This document shows, piece after piece, positions 51,018-58,899 of a DNA stretch of 64,000 bases; the first letter of the stretch is position 1; each line of letters starts with the position of its first letter. A model generated the notes under the pieces. That model made no database searches. It was not told where the DNA came from and was given only the letters and a program-made list of their open reading frames with translations. The translations under genes and the position numbers were made by a program. Source of the DNA: Bacteroidaceae bacterium (GTDB lineage Bacteria > Bacteroidota > Bacteroidia > Bacteroidales > Bacteroidaceae); contig JAFUFK010000012.1 in the NCBI GenBank assembly GCA_017469925.1, forward strand, positions 186,001 to 250,000, given 5' to 3'.

Positions 51018-51190
51018 AGGCGCAGACATTCACCATACGTCTCTCGGCTCACCACAAGCCACTATCAAATATGGAGGGATGCTGCGCCTATGTGGGCAGT
51101 CCCAATATTGATAGTTTGCTCGTGGGCTCACGGTGGTGATTGAGAGACTATTGAGCAAATATGTCTTGCACTCCTTTCGGAACACGTTGC
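51018..51190 (-). ncRNA. Structured leader or small RNA upstream of the lipoprotein/deiminase pair
   Basis: Minus-strand promoter TATCTTTG at about 51197-51190. Helices (minus-strand order, plus coordinates): GTCTCTC 51148-51142 with GAGAGAC 51045-51039; TCACCAC 51139-51133 with GTGGTGA 51055-51049; AGCC 51128-51125 with GGCT 51060-51057; ACTATCAATAT 51115-51105 with ATATTTGATAGT 51072-51061 (one bulge); GGGA 51103-51100 with TCCC 51079-51076. AGGCGCAG in the apical loop (51089-51082) can also pair with CTGCGCCT at 51025-51018, a pseudoknot or alternative fold. Looks like a riboswitch-style or regulatory RNA; class not identified. No coding gene in 50985-51400. Confidence 0.55.
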
Positions 51191-51283
51191 AAAGATACAA
51201 TAAATTTAACGAACAATGGCAATTGAAGGCGGAAAAGTTTCTTAAGGCCTTTGTTGTGCAGTGCTAAAGAGAGGGGGATGCAC

Positions 51284-51408
51284 ACTATTAGTACGCCCCT
51301 AGTTTCGCTAATAGCGAACAGGGGTAGTTGGCTATTAGCGAGCAAGATTGTTCGCTATTAGCGAGGAAAGTCGTGGGCTATTAGTAAGAAGTGCGGTGGG
51401 CTAATTTA
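51284..51408. repeat. Array of six palindromic units at 23-24 bp spacing (core CGCTA-T-TAGCG)
   Basis: Cores: ACTATTAGT centred 51288; TTCGCTAATAGCGAA centred 51311; GCTATTAGC centred 51335; CGCTATTAGCG centred 51358; GCTATTAGT centred 51381; GCTAATTTA (degraded) centred 51404. Spacings are 23, 24, 23, 23 and 23 bp. The last unit overlaps the stop codon of the 51401-52000 gene. Confidence 0.9.
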
Positions 51409-52000
51409 AGGGACATGCCTTCAGGAAATAGCGGTAGGCATACTCGAAGTTCTCGATGGCGGCATTGATGTCGGCGCGGTCGAAGTCGGGCTTCTCGCTG
51501 TAGAGTTCGTGGCGGAAGATTTCCACGATGTCGAAGAGGTTACGGAGCAGTAGCCGTTCGTCCTGCAACACCTTCTTGCCGTTCTCGCCCGGGCATTGGG
51601 AGTACATCTTCACGATGGCCGAAACGTGTTCGCTCACCTGACGGATGTGGCGGCTCTCGGTGTGCATGGCGATGTACGACGTCTGGAATTGCAAGCGCAT
51701 CGCCTCGTCGGGTGTCACCTGCTCCTCCTTCAGCACGTCGTAGAGTGCCTGTAGGAACTCCTGATAGATGCGCAGTTTTTCCTTGAATATTTCCGAGTTA
51801 CGCTCCCGCTCAATGTCATTCGTCGTCTGGCTGTTCAGCAGCAGGTTGGTGATGATGACCGTGATGATGACACCCAATATGGCCGAGAACATCTGAAACC
51901 ACAGGTCTGCCTCGGAGAACAGACGGAAGGCCACGGCCACGCCCAAGGCTATCAGCCCCAGCAGGATAGAAATGTTTGTATTGCTGATTCTTGTCTTCAT
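51401..52000 (-). CDS. Membrane protein with two N-terminal helices and a helical cytoplasmic domain
   Basis: 199 residues from MKTRISNTNISILLGLIALG. Two hydrophobic helices (about 10-28 and 36-55: FQMFSAILGVIITVIITNLL) and then a charged helical domain (EIFKEKLRIYQEFLQALYDV, RHIRQVSEHVSAIVKMY). Longer frame to 52066 begins at or above the TACCTTTG promoter (minus strand, about 52030), so 52000 is the likely start. No family recognised. Its stop codon falls in the palindrome array at 51284-51408. Confidence 0.7.
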   Translation of the reverse strand: MKTRISNTNISILLGLIALGVAVAFRLFSEADLWFQMFSAILGVIITVIITNLLLNSQTTNDIERERNSEIFKEKLRIYQEFLQALYDVLKEEQVTPDEAMRLQFQTSYIAMHTESRHIRQVSEHVSAIVKMYSQCPGENGKKVLQDERLLLRNLFDIVEIFRHELYSEKPDFDRADINAAIENFEYAYRYFLKACPLN

Positions 52001-52122
52001 GTGATTGCAAAGGATTTCTTTGCAAAGGTACGAAATCCTTTTGAAAAAGTGGTAATAAATCGTCATGGGTTTTTCCTTGATTCGTGAAACAATAAGGATT
52101 TCAGTAACTCAACCTATGAGCA

Positions 52123-52157
52123 CAAAAACGCGAGGCACCCATGTGGATGCCTCGCGT
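52123..52157 (-). terminator. Intrinsic terminator of nifJ
   Basis: On the minus strand ACGCGAGGCA (52157-52148) pairs with TGCCTCGCGT (52137-52128), followed by TTTTT. The stem is nearly the same as the HU terminator at 40943. The rest of 52001-52254 holds only the promoter of the 51401 gene. Confidence 0.85.
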
Positions 52158-52254
52158 TCGTTATGGAAGGGAATGGGGGATTGCTCCTCCCAATTTTGAC
52201 TTCGTCGAGAGTGAATCCTCGCTCGGCAATGATCAAGCAAGCTTACCATTGCTC

Positions 52255-55200
52255 TCACTCAGTCCAGTCTTCTTGCGTCTTGCGGACGTAGGACTTGTAG
52301 CGGAGTTGGGCCATGCGCTGGGCCTCGGCGAAGAGTTCCTCTGCCTCGTTGGGGTAGGCCTTCTTGACGCTGAGGTAGCGAACCTCGCCCATGAGGAAGT
52401 CGTGGAACTTGTCCCACTCGGGCTCCTTGGAGTCGAGCGAGAAGGGATTCTTGCCTTCTTCGGCCAGAGCGGGATTGTAGCGCCACAGGTGCCAGTAGCC
52501 GCACTCGACGGCCTTCTTCTCCTCGGCCTGGCTCTTACCCATACCGCCCTTGGCCTTCAGACCGTGGTTGATACAGGGAGCGTAGGCGATGACGATAGAG
52601 GGACCGTGCCAAGCCTCCGCCTCGCGGATGGCCTTGAGGCACTGGCTGTGGTCGGCACCCATGGCAATCTGAGCCACATAGACGTAACCGTAGGTGGTGG
52701 CAATCATGCCGAGGTCCTTCTTGCGGATGCGCTTACCCTGGGCAGCGAACTGAGCGATGGCACCGAGAGGCGTTGCCTTGGAGGCCTGACCACCCGTGTT
52801 GGAGTAAACCTCGGTATCGAGCACGAGGATATTGACATCCTCGCCCGTAGCGATGACGTGGTCGAGACCACCGTAACCGATGTCGTAAGAGGCACCGTCG
52901 CCACCGATAATCCACTGCGAGCGCTTCACCAGGTAGTGGTCGAGGGTCTGTAGTTCCTTGTTGATGTCGCAACCGGCCTCTGCGGCACCCTTGATGTACT
53001 CGCGGAGTCTCGGAGCGATTTCCTTGGTCTTGTCGGCATCCTCCTTGTTGGAAATCCATTCAGCAGCGAGAGCCTTGAACTCCTCGGGAGCACCTTCCGA
53101 TGCCTCTTGGAGCAACTTGGCCACGCGCTCCTTCATCTTCTTGTTACCGAGGGCCATACCGAGACCGAACTCGCAGAAGTCCTCAAACAGGGAGTTGTTG
53201 AAGCATGGGCCCTGACCCTTCTCGTTCTTGGTGTAAGGCGTAGAGGGGATGGAAGCGGAATAGATGCTGGAGCAACCCGTGGCGTTGGCAATCATCTGAC
53301 GGTCGCCGAAGAGTTGGCTAAGCAACTTGACGTAGGGCGTTTCGCCGCAACCGGCACAAGCACCCGAGAACTCGAACAGAGGCTTGGCGAACTGGCTGTT
53401 CTTCACGCTCTGCTTGATATCTACGAGGTGCTGCTTCGAGGGTACCTTGACGAGTTTGTCCCAATCGGCGGCGGCCTTCTTCATATCCTCTGCATCGGGG
53501 TTGAAGGGAACCATCGTCAGGGCCTTGCCCAACTTCGGGTTGCCCGGGCAGATGTCGGCGCAGTTGCCGCAACCCAGACAGTCGAGTACGCTGGGCTCGA
53601 TGACGAAGTGCATGCCCTTCATGGCAGCGGGAGCCTTCATCTCCAGCGTTTCGAGACCTTCCACGCCAGCCAGTTCTTCATCGGTCAGAACGAACGGACG
53701 GATGGCAGCGTGCGGACAGATGTAGGCACACTGGTTACACTGGATACAGTTCTCCTTGGTCCAAACGGGCACGAAGGCTTCTACGCCGCGCTTCTCGTAG
53801 GCCGAAGTTCCGACCTCCCAAGAGCCATCGACGGTGTTGTGCTTGGTGAAGTCGCTGACCTTCAGCAGGTCGCCGGCCTGTGCATTGATGGGGCGCACGA
53901 GGTCTTTCACGAAGGCGGGAGCGCTGTCCTGCTTCTCCTCGTCGGCGGGCAGGTTGGCCCACTCGGGCTTCACGGTCAGTTGCACGTACTCGCCACCGCG
54001 GTCGATGGCAGCATAGTTCTTATCGACCACGTCCTGACCCTTTGCACCGTAAGACTTCAGGGCGGCAGCCTTCATCTTCTCGACGGCCAGTTCAACGGGG
54101 ATGACCTCGGTGATGCGGAAGAAAGCCGACTGCAGGATGGTGTTCGTGCGGTTGCCGAGGCCAATCTCCTGGGCAATCTTCGTGGCGTTGATGGTATAGA
54201 CGGTGATGTTGTTCTCTGCGAAGTACTTCTTCACCTTGTTCGGCATGAACTTCTCCAGTTCGTCGGCATCGAAGATGGTGTTCAGCAGGAACTGACCGTT
54301 CTTCTGCAGGCCGCGCGTCACGTCGTACATGTGGAGGTAAGCCTGCACGTGGCAAGCCACGAAGTTAGGCGTGGTCACCAGATAGGTAGAGCGGATGGGC
54401 GTGTCGCCGAAACGCAAGTGCGAGCAGGTGAAGCCGCCCGACTTCTTGGAGTCGTACGAGAAGTAAGCCTGGCAGTACTTGTCGGTGTTGTCACCGATAA
54501 TCTTCACTGAGTTCTTGTTGGCACCCACGGTACCATCGGCACCGAGACCGTAGAACTTAGCCTGGAACGTACCCTTGCCACCGAGCGGCATTTCGGGCAC
54601 CTCGGGCAGGGAGGTGAAGGTCACGTCGTCCACGATTCCCACGGTGAAGTGGTTCTTGGGTTCGGGCATGGCCAGGTTGTTGAAGACGCTGATAATCTGA
54701 GCCGGCGTGGTGTCGTGGCTGCCGAGACCGTAGCGGCCACCCACGATGAGGGGACGGTCCTCCACGTCGTAGTAGGCATCCTTCACGTCGAGGTACAGCG
54801 GTTCGCCGTTGGCACCGGGCTCCTTCGTGCGGTCGAGCACGGCGATGCGCTTCACGGTCTTGGGCACGCTGGCCAGCAGATGCTTCACCGAGAAGGGACG
54901 ATAGAGATGTACCGAAATCATACCCACCTTCTGGCCGTTGGCATTCAGGTAGTCGATGGCCTCGCGGGCAGCATCGGTGGCCGAACCCATGAGGATAATG
55001 ACGCGGTCGGCATCCTCGGCACCGTAGTACGAGAAGAGGTGATACTCGCGACCCGTAATCTTCGAGATTTCGCCCAGATACTTCTCCACTACTTCAGGCA
55101 CGCTGTCGTAGTAGGGGTTGCAAGCCTCGCGGTGGGTGAAGAACGTCTCGGGGTTCTCGGCCGTACCACGGGTGATGGGGCGTTCGGGCGACATGGCGCG

Positions 55201-55821
55201 GTCGCGGAAGCGCTGGATGTACTCTTCCTTCACAAGCGGACGGATGTCCTCCTGATCCATGAGTTCAATCTTGTGATACTCGTGGCTGGTGCGGAAGCCG
55301 TCGAAGAAGTTCACGAAGGGCACGCAGGTCTCCAGCGATGCCAAGTGAGCCACGGCGGTGAGGTCCATAACCTCCTGCACGGAGCCTTCGCACAGCATGG
55401 CGAAGCCCGTCTGGCGGCAAGCCATCACGTCCTGATGGTCGCCGAAGATACACAGTGCGTGGCTGGCCAGGGTACGGGCGCTGACATCGAAGACGCAGGG
55501 GATGAGTTCACCGGCAATCTTGTACATGTTGGGAATCATCAGCAACAGACCCTGAGAGGCGGTGAACGTGGTGGTCAGGGCACCGGCTTGCAGCGAACCG
55601 TGGACAGCACCAGCGGCACCGGCCTCCGACTGCATTTCCTGCACTGTTACGGTCTGTCCCCACAGGTTCTTCCTGCCACGGGCAGCCCACTCATCGACAT
55701 GTTCAGCCATGGGCGACGAGGGAGTGATGGGGTAGATAGCGGCTACCTCCGAGAACATGTAACTCACGTGAGCCGCAGCCTCGTTACCATCACAGGTGAT
55801 AAATTTCTTTTCTTTTACCAT
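52255..55821 (-). CDS. nifJ: Pyruvate:ferredoxin (flavodoxin) oxidoreductase
   Basis: 1188 residues, the full single-chain length. Oxidative decarboxylation of pyruvate to acetyl-CoA with reduction of ferredoxin; central to anaerobic energy metabolism. N-terminal pyruvate domain (FITCDGNEAAAHVSYMFSEV, YPITPSSPMAEHVDEWA), CoA/linker regions, two [4Fe-4S] motifs (CIQCNQCAYICPHAA and CLGCGNCADICPGNP), and the TPP domain (FSGACAGCGETPYVKLL, GDGASYDIGYGGLDHV, NTGGQASKATPLG). Single gene with its own terminator; AT-rich upstream simple repeats at about 55850-55890. Confidence 0.97.
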   Translation of the reverse strand: MVKEKKFITCDGNEAAAHVSYMFSEVAAIYPITPSSPMAEHVDEWAARGRKNLWGQTVTVQEMQSEAGAAGAVHGSLQAGALTTTFTASQGLLLMIPNMYKIAGELIPCVFDVSARTLASHALCIFGDHQDVMACRQTGFAMLCEGSVQEVMDLTAVAHLASLETCVPFVNFFDGFRTSHEYHKIELMDQEDIRPLVKEEYIQRFRDRAMSPERPITRGTAENPETFFTHREACNPYYDSVPEVVEKYLGEISKITGREYHLFSYYGAEDADRVIILMGSATDAAREAIDYLNANGQKVGMISVHLYRPFSVKHLLASVPKTVKRIAVLDRTKEPGANGEPLYLDVKDAYYDVEDRPLIVGGRYGLGSHDTTPAQIISVFNNLAMPEPKNHFTVGIVDDVTFTSLPEVPEMPLGGKGTFQAKFYGLGADGTVGANKNSVKIIGDNTDKYCQAYFSYDSKKSGGFTCSHLRFGDTPIRSTYLVTTPNFVACHVQAYLHMYDVTRGLQKNGQFLLNTIFDADELEKFMPNKVKKYFAENNITVYTINATKIAQEIGLGNRTNTILQSAFFRITEVIPVELAVEKMKAAALKSYGAKGQDVVDKNYAAIDRGGEYVQLTVKPEWANLPADEEKQDSAPAFVKDLVRPINAQAGDLLKVSDFTKHNTVDGSWEVGTSAYEKRGVEAFVPVWTKENCIQCNQCAYICPHAAIRPFVLTDEELAGVEGLETLEMKAPAAMKGMHFVIEPSVLDCLGCGNCADICPGNPKLGKALTMVPFNPDAEDMKKAAADWDKLVKVPSKQHLVDIKQSVKNSQFAKPLFEFSGACAGCGETPYVKLLSQLFGDRQMIANATGCSSIYSASIPSTPYTKNEKGQGPCFNNSLFEDFCEFGLGMALGNKKMKERVAKLLQEASEGAPEEFKALAAEWISNKEDADKTKEIAPRLREYIKGAAEAGCDINKELQTLDHYLVKRSQWIIGGDGASYDIGYGGLDHVIATGEDVNILVLDTEVYSNTGGQASKATPLGAIAQFAAQGKRIRKKDLGMIATTYGYVYVAQIAMGADHSQCLKAIREAEAWHGPSIVIAYAPCINHGLKAKGGMGKSQAEEKKAVECGYWHLWRYNPALAEEGKNPFSLDSKEPEWDKFHDFLMGEVRYLSVKKAYPNEAEELFAEAQRMAQLRYKSYVRKTQEDWTE

Positions 55822-55896
55822 AATACATTAATTTTGGTGTTATAGTGTTAATTCATAATTCACAATGCATAATTCATAATTCACAATGCACGACCG

Positions 55897-57075
55897 TCAG
55901 TAGAGGAAGCCGAAGAGCCAGAGCGGAATCTGGCGTTCGTCGCCGCGTCGTATGCCGTCCATGGCATAATAGATGCCCGAGAGCTGACGTTTGGGAGCCT
56001 CCGTCATGATGCGGAAGCGCAACTTGCCGTCAACCACGAAGTTGCACGAACGGTCGCCCATGTTCACCATGTGTCGGCCCCAAAGTGCGTTTTGGAAGAA
56101 GGTTTCAATGGCTTCCTGTTGTTCCACCTGGTGAGGCAGAATCGCATGTATCAGGTTCGGGTTGTGCATCATCACGCGGCTGGGCTTCTTGGGCGAACTC
56201 TCGCCCAGACGGTAGAGGACATTCACCAGACGGGCGTCGGCCAGATACTTGATGTAGTTGGCTACCGTGGCTCGGCTCGTCTGGATGTCGATGGCCAGCT
56301 GACTGATGTTGGGCAGGGCATTGCGATTGACGGCAAGCAGGTATAGCAACTTCTTGATTTTCGACAGATACTTCAGCTCAATTTGCTTGATGAGCAGGAT
56401 ATCCACCTCAATCATCATGTTCATCGTCTTGACAAGGTTCTCCGAGAAGTTCCTCTGTTCCAGGAAGAAGGGGTAGTAGCCATGATGGATGTACGACTGG
56501 AAGTGTTCGAGGGGATTTACTTGCCGACACACTTCGGCCGTTATCTGGGCGTGCTGCGAGAGTATCTCCTCAAGAGAGTGGGGCTTCAGGTGGAGCCCCG
56601 TCTTCAGGTTCAGGTATTCACGGAACGAGAATCCGCGTAGGTTGTAGCTGGCCACGATGCCGTTCAACTCGGGATTCTCCTCCTTCAGCCGCATTACGCT
56701 CGAGCCTGTGAATACGATTCGCAAACCCGGCAATGTGTCGTAGCACTTGCGCAGTTCGGTACTCCAGTTGGGTTCTTTGAACACCTGGTCAATGAGCAAC
56801 ACCTTGCCCCCGCCTTGGTAGAAGTCGGCAGCAAATTCAGAGATTGTCTTACCCTGGAAGTAAAAACTATTCATGTTGATGTAGAGGCACTTGCGGTCTT
56901 CCAGTTTGAAGTTTTCCTTGGCATACATCAGCAAGAAGGAGGTCTTGCCTACACCACGGCTTCCCTTGATACCTATCAGGCGTTTCGACCAGTCGATTTC
57001 GTCCATCAAAGTACGTCGCACGGGGGCATAAACATGCTCCACTAAATAAGCGTGAGTCCTAAAGAATGCTTCCAT
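55897..57075 (-). CDS. AAA_14-type ATPase with DUF4143-like C-terminus; catalytic Glu replaced by Gln
   Basis: 392 residues. Walker A GSRGVGKTSFL near residue 38. The Walker B is VLLIDQV where this family usually has LIDEV/LIDEI, so the catalytic Glu is Gln. Sensor-like IVFTGSSVMRLKE follows. The C-terminal part (winged-helix IDIQTSRATVANYIKYLADA and SGIYYAMDGIRRGDERQIPL) resembles the DUF4143 region. Such P-loop proteins are common in Bacteroidetes and of uncertain role, sometimes toxin/antitoxin-like. Its 3' end lies 75 bp upstream of nifJ, same strand. Confidence 0.82.
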   Translation of the reverse strand: MEAFFRTHAYLVEHVYAPVRRTLMDEIDWSKRLIGIKGSRGVGKTSFLLMYAKENFKLEDRKCLYINMNSFYFQGKTISEFAADFYQGGGKVLLIDQVFKEPNWSTELRKCYDTLPGLRIVFTGSSVMRLKEENPELNGIVASYNLRGFSFREYLNLKTGLHLKPHSLEEILSQHAQITAEVCRQVNPLEHFQSYIHHGYYPFFLEQRNFSENLVKTMNMMIEVDILLIKQIELKYLSKIKKLLYLLAVNRNALPNISQLAIDIQTSRATVANYIKYLADARLVNVLYRLGESSPKKPSRVMMHNPNLIHAILPHQVEQQEAIETFFQNALWGRHMVNMGDRSCNFVVDGKLRFRIMTEAPKRQLSGIYYAMDGIRRGDERQIPLWLFGFLY

Positions 57076-57166
57076 CTTATATTATTGTGTGTGCAAAGAT
57101 ACAGAAAAAAGTCGGAAATGCAAACTCGGGATAGCAAAAAAGTGAGATTTTGTGAAATCTTTTTGC

Positions 57167-58720
57167 TTAACGCGATAAATGAGACACTACTGGCCGCCCC
57201 AGCGGGTTGAGTGGAATGCGCTGTGGAACACGGCTCCTGGGCAGTTCCAGCTGTGCAGCGGGACTTTCGTTGCCCGAGCGGTCGATGGCCGTAACGGCCA
57301 GGTGTAGGCCGAAGAGTCTGGTCGTCAGGCGGTTGAAGGTGTAGCGCGGTTCGGGCTGCAACATGGCGACGAGGTTTTCAGGGGTAGTACTGACGGGATA
57401 GGTCGTCGAGGCATAGATGTTATAGCGCAGTCCGCCTCGTGTCGCCTCGTCCTGTGGCACGCTCCAATGGAGGACGGAGGTCTGGTTGTCAGTCTGTTCG
57501 ACGGTGAATCCTTCGGGGGCATGAGGTGCGATGCTGTCCGTCCAGGTGTAACGGGGAGGCAGGGCCGGATAGGCCCAGAAGGTGTGTTGCAGGTAGTCGC
57601 GCAGCCCCTTTGTGTTCTCCGTCAGGAAACGGGCACGGAACATGGCTTGCCCGGCCAACCCTTCCTGACGAAGGTAACACAGTTCGCGAGTGATGACGCT
57701 CAGGTTCCAGTTCTTTTCGCCGGGATGCAGGAAGTAGATGCCCAGCCCCGGTGCCACGTAGCGGCCATAAGTCCCCTCCTGCCAGTCTGCGGCAAAGGGA
57801 TAGAAGTGGTCGCCTGTAAAGTACATCATGGGGAACAGGGCGTCTTGAATGCCCTCTCGCAGCCAGCCTTGAGCGTCTTGGTGGACAGCATCGTAGGCGT
57901 TCCAGCCCTTCGAAGAGTAACGCCGCGTGTCGCGATACTTTCCTACGGGACTCGACGACATCACGACCCAGGGTTTGCGGGCTTTCACCTCGCCGTAAAG
58001 TCGTCGGACAATGCGTGTGATATTGTCCCTCCGCCATTGTGCCTTAGGCTGCTTTTGTCCGTATTTTTGATAACTGGCGCCGTCGGGGAATGTGTTGGCG
58101 TTTTCCGGGTACCGGATATAGTCGAAGTGGATGCCGTCAACGTCATATCTGTCGATAAAATCGGCCAAAATTGCAGATAGGTAATCCGCAGTACCCGGTT
58201 GACCGGGGTCGAGGTAATACTGCCCATTGTGCTTTAGCAAGAGGCTGGGGTGAGTCGATAGTAAAGACTTTTTACCCATCTTCTTGGCCACCTCAATCTT
58301 GAAGGCGGGGATGGTGACCACCCAGGCGTGCAACTCCATCCCTCTCCGGTGGGTCTCTTCGATGGCAAACTGAAGTGGGTCGTACCCCGGATGCTTGTCG
58401 TATTGTCCCGTAAGGCAGATGTCCCAAGGCTCCAGTTGTGAGGGATAGATGAGGCTGCCCCGAATGCGCGTTTGCAGGAGGACGGTGTTTACGTTCGTGG
58501 CCTTCAGTTGGTCCAGGAGTTCGCAGAGTTCCTGCTTCTGCCGCTCGATGCCGGCTTTTGACGTAGCCTTGGTGCGTGGCCAGTCGAGTCCGGAGAGTGT
58601 CGTGACCCACACTGCTCTCAGTTCACGCTTAGGTGCGTCGTATCCGATGTTCCATAGGGGTTGCGCAAGGCACACGCAAGAGATTTGCAGCAAAAGCAGT
58701 AGTGGGGCCATTCGTTTCAT
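57167..58720 (-). CDS. Glycosyl hydrolase-like 10 (GHL10/DUF187) secreted protein
   Basis: 517 residues from MKRMAPLLLLLQISCVCLAQ (signal peptide). TIM-barrel signature ELRAVWVTTLSGLDWPRT, NVNTVLLQTRIRGSLIYPSQ, GMELHAWVVTIP, DVDGIHFDYIRYPE and DALFPMMYFTGDHF fit the GHL10 family (YngK-like), followed by an Fn3-like C-terminal domain (APEGFTVEQTDNQTSVLHWS). Promoter TATCTTTG lies 5 nt upstream of this ATG, so the mRNA is nearly leaderless; the open frame upstream to 58882 runs through the palindrome array and is not coding. Same strand as GH97 and DUF6055 genes. Confidence 0.87.
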   Translation of the reverse strand: MKRMAPLLLLLQISCVCLAQPLWNIGYDAPKRELRAVWVTTLSGLDWPRTKATSKAGIERQKQELCELLDQLKATNVNTVLLQTRIRGSLIYPSQLEPWDICLTGQYDKHPGYDPLQFAIEETHRRGMELHAWVVTIPAFKIEVAKKMGKKSLLSTHPSLLLKHNGQYYLDPGQPGTADYLSAILADFIDRYDVDGIHFDYIRYPENANTFPDGASYQKYGQKQPKAQWRRDNITRIVRRLYGEVKARKPWVVMSSSPVGKYRDTRRYSSKGWNAYDAVHQDAQGWLREGIQDALFPMMYFTGDHFYPFAADWQEGTYGRYVAPGLGIYFLHPGEKNWNLSVITRELCYLRQEGLAGQAMFRARFLTENTKGLRDYLQHTFWAYPALPPRYTWTDSIAPHAPEGFTVEQTDNQTSVLHWSVPQDEATRGGLRYNIYASTTYPVSTTPENLVAMLQPEPRYTFNRLTTRLFGLHLAVTAIDRSGNESPAAQLELPRSRVPQRIPLNPLGRPVVSHLSR

Positions 58721-58798
58721 GTCTGCAAAGATACGAATTATTTTGGATTCCGGATGCCGTTTACATAAAATTTTGCACGCAACTGATACCTGGCTTTT

Positions 58799-58880
58799 GT
58801 GCCACTGGTGACACAACCCCGTGCCATCAGTGGCACAACTCTGTGCCATCGGTGGCACAAGGCCGTGCCATTCGTGGCAC
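58799..58880. repeat. Array of four palindromic units at exactly 22 bp (GTGCCA-TGGCAC)
   Basis: GTGCCACTGGTGACAC at 58799-58814, GTGCCATCAGTGGCAC at 58821-58836, GTGCCATCGGTGGCAC at 58843-58858 and GTGCCATTCGTGGCAC at 58865-58880; all centres are 22 bp apart, with AA following each unit. It fills the gap between the GH97 stop (58900) and the GHL10 promoter (about 58735). Confidence 0.93.
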
Positions 58881-58899
58881 AAATACGGGCATGTTTATG

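Noticed and set aside
51148-51345. 65-codon minus-strand frame between the deiminase operon and the 51401 gene
   Set aside because: It crosses the promoter of the structured leader and parts of the palindrome array; no coding signature.
53107-54510. 467-codon plus-strand frame (and 54649-55845) opposite nifJ
   Set aside because: Both are shadows of nifJ, which carries all catalytic and Fe-S motifs on the minus strand.
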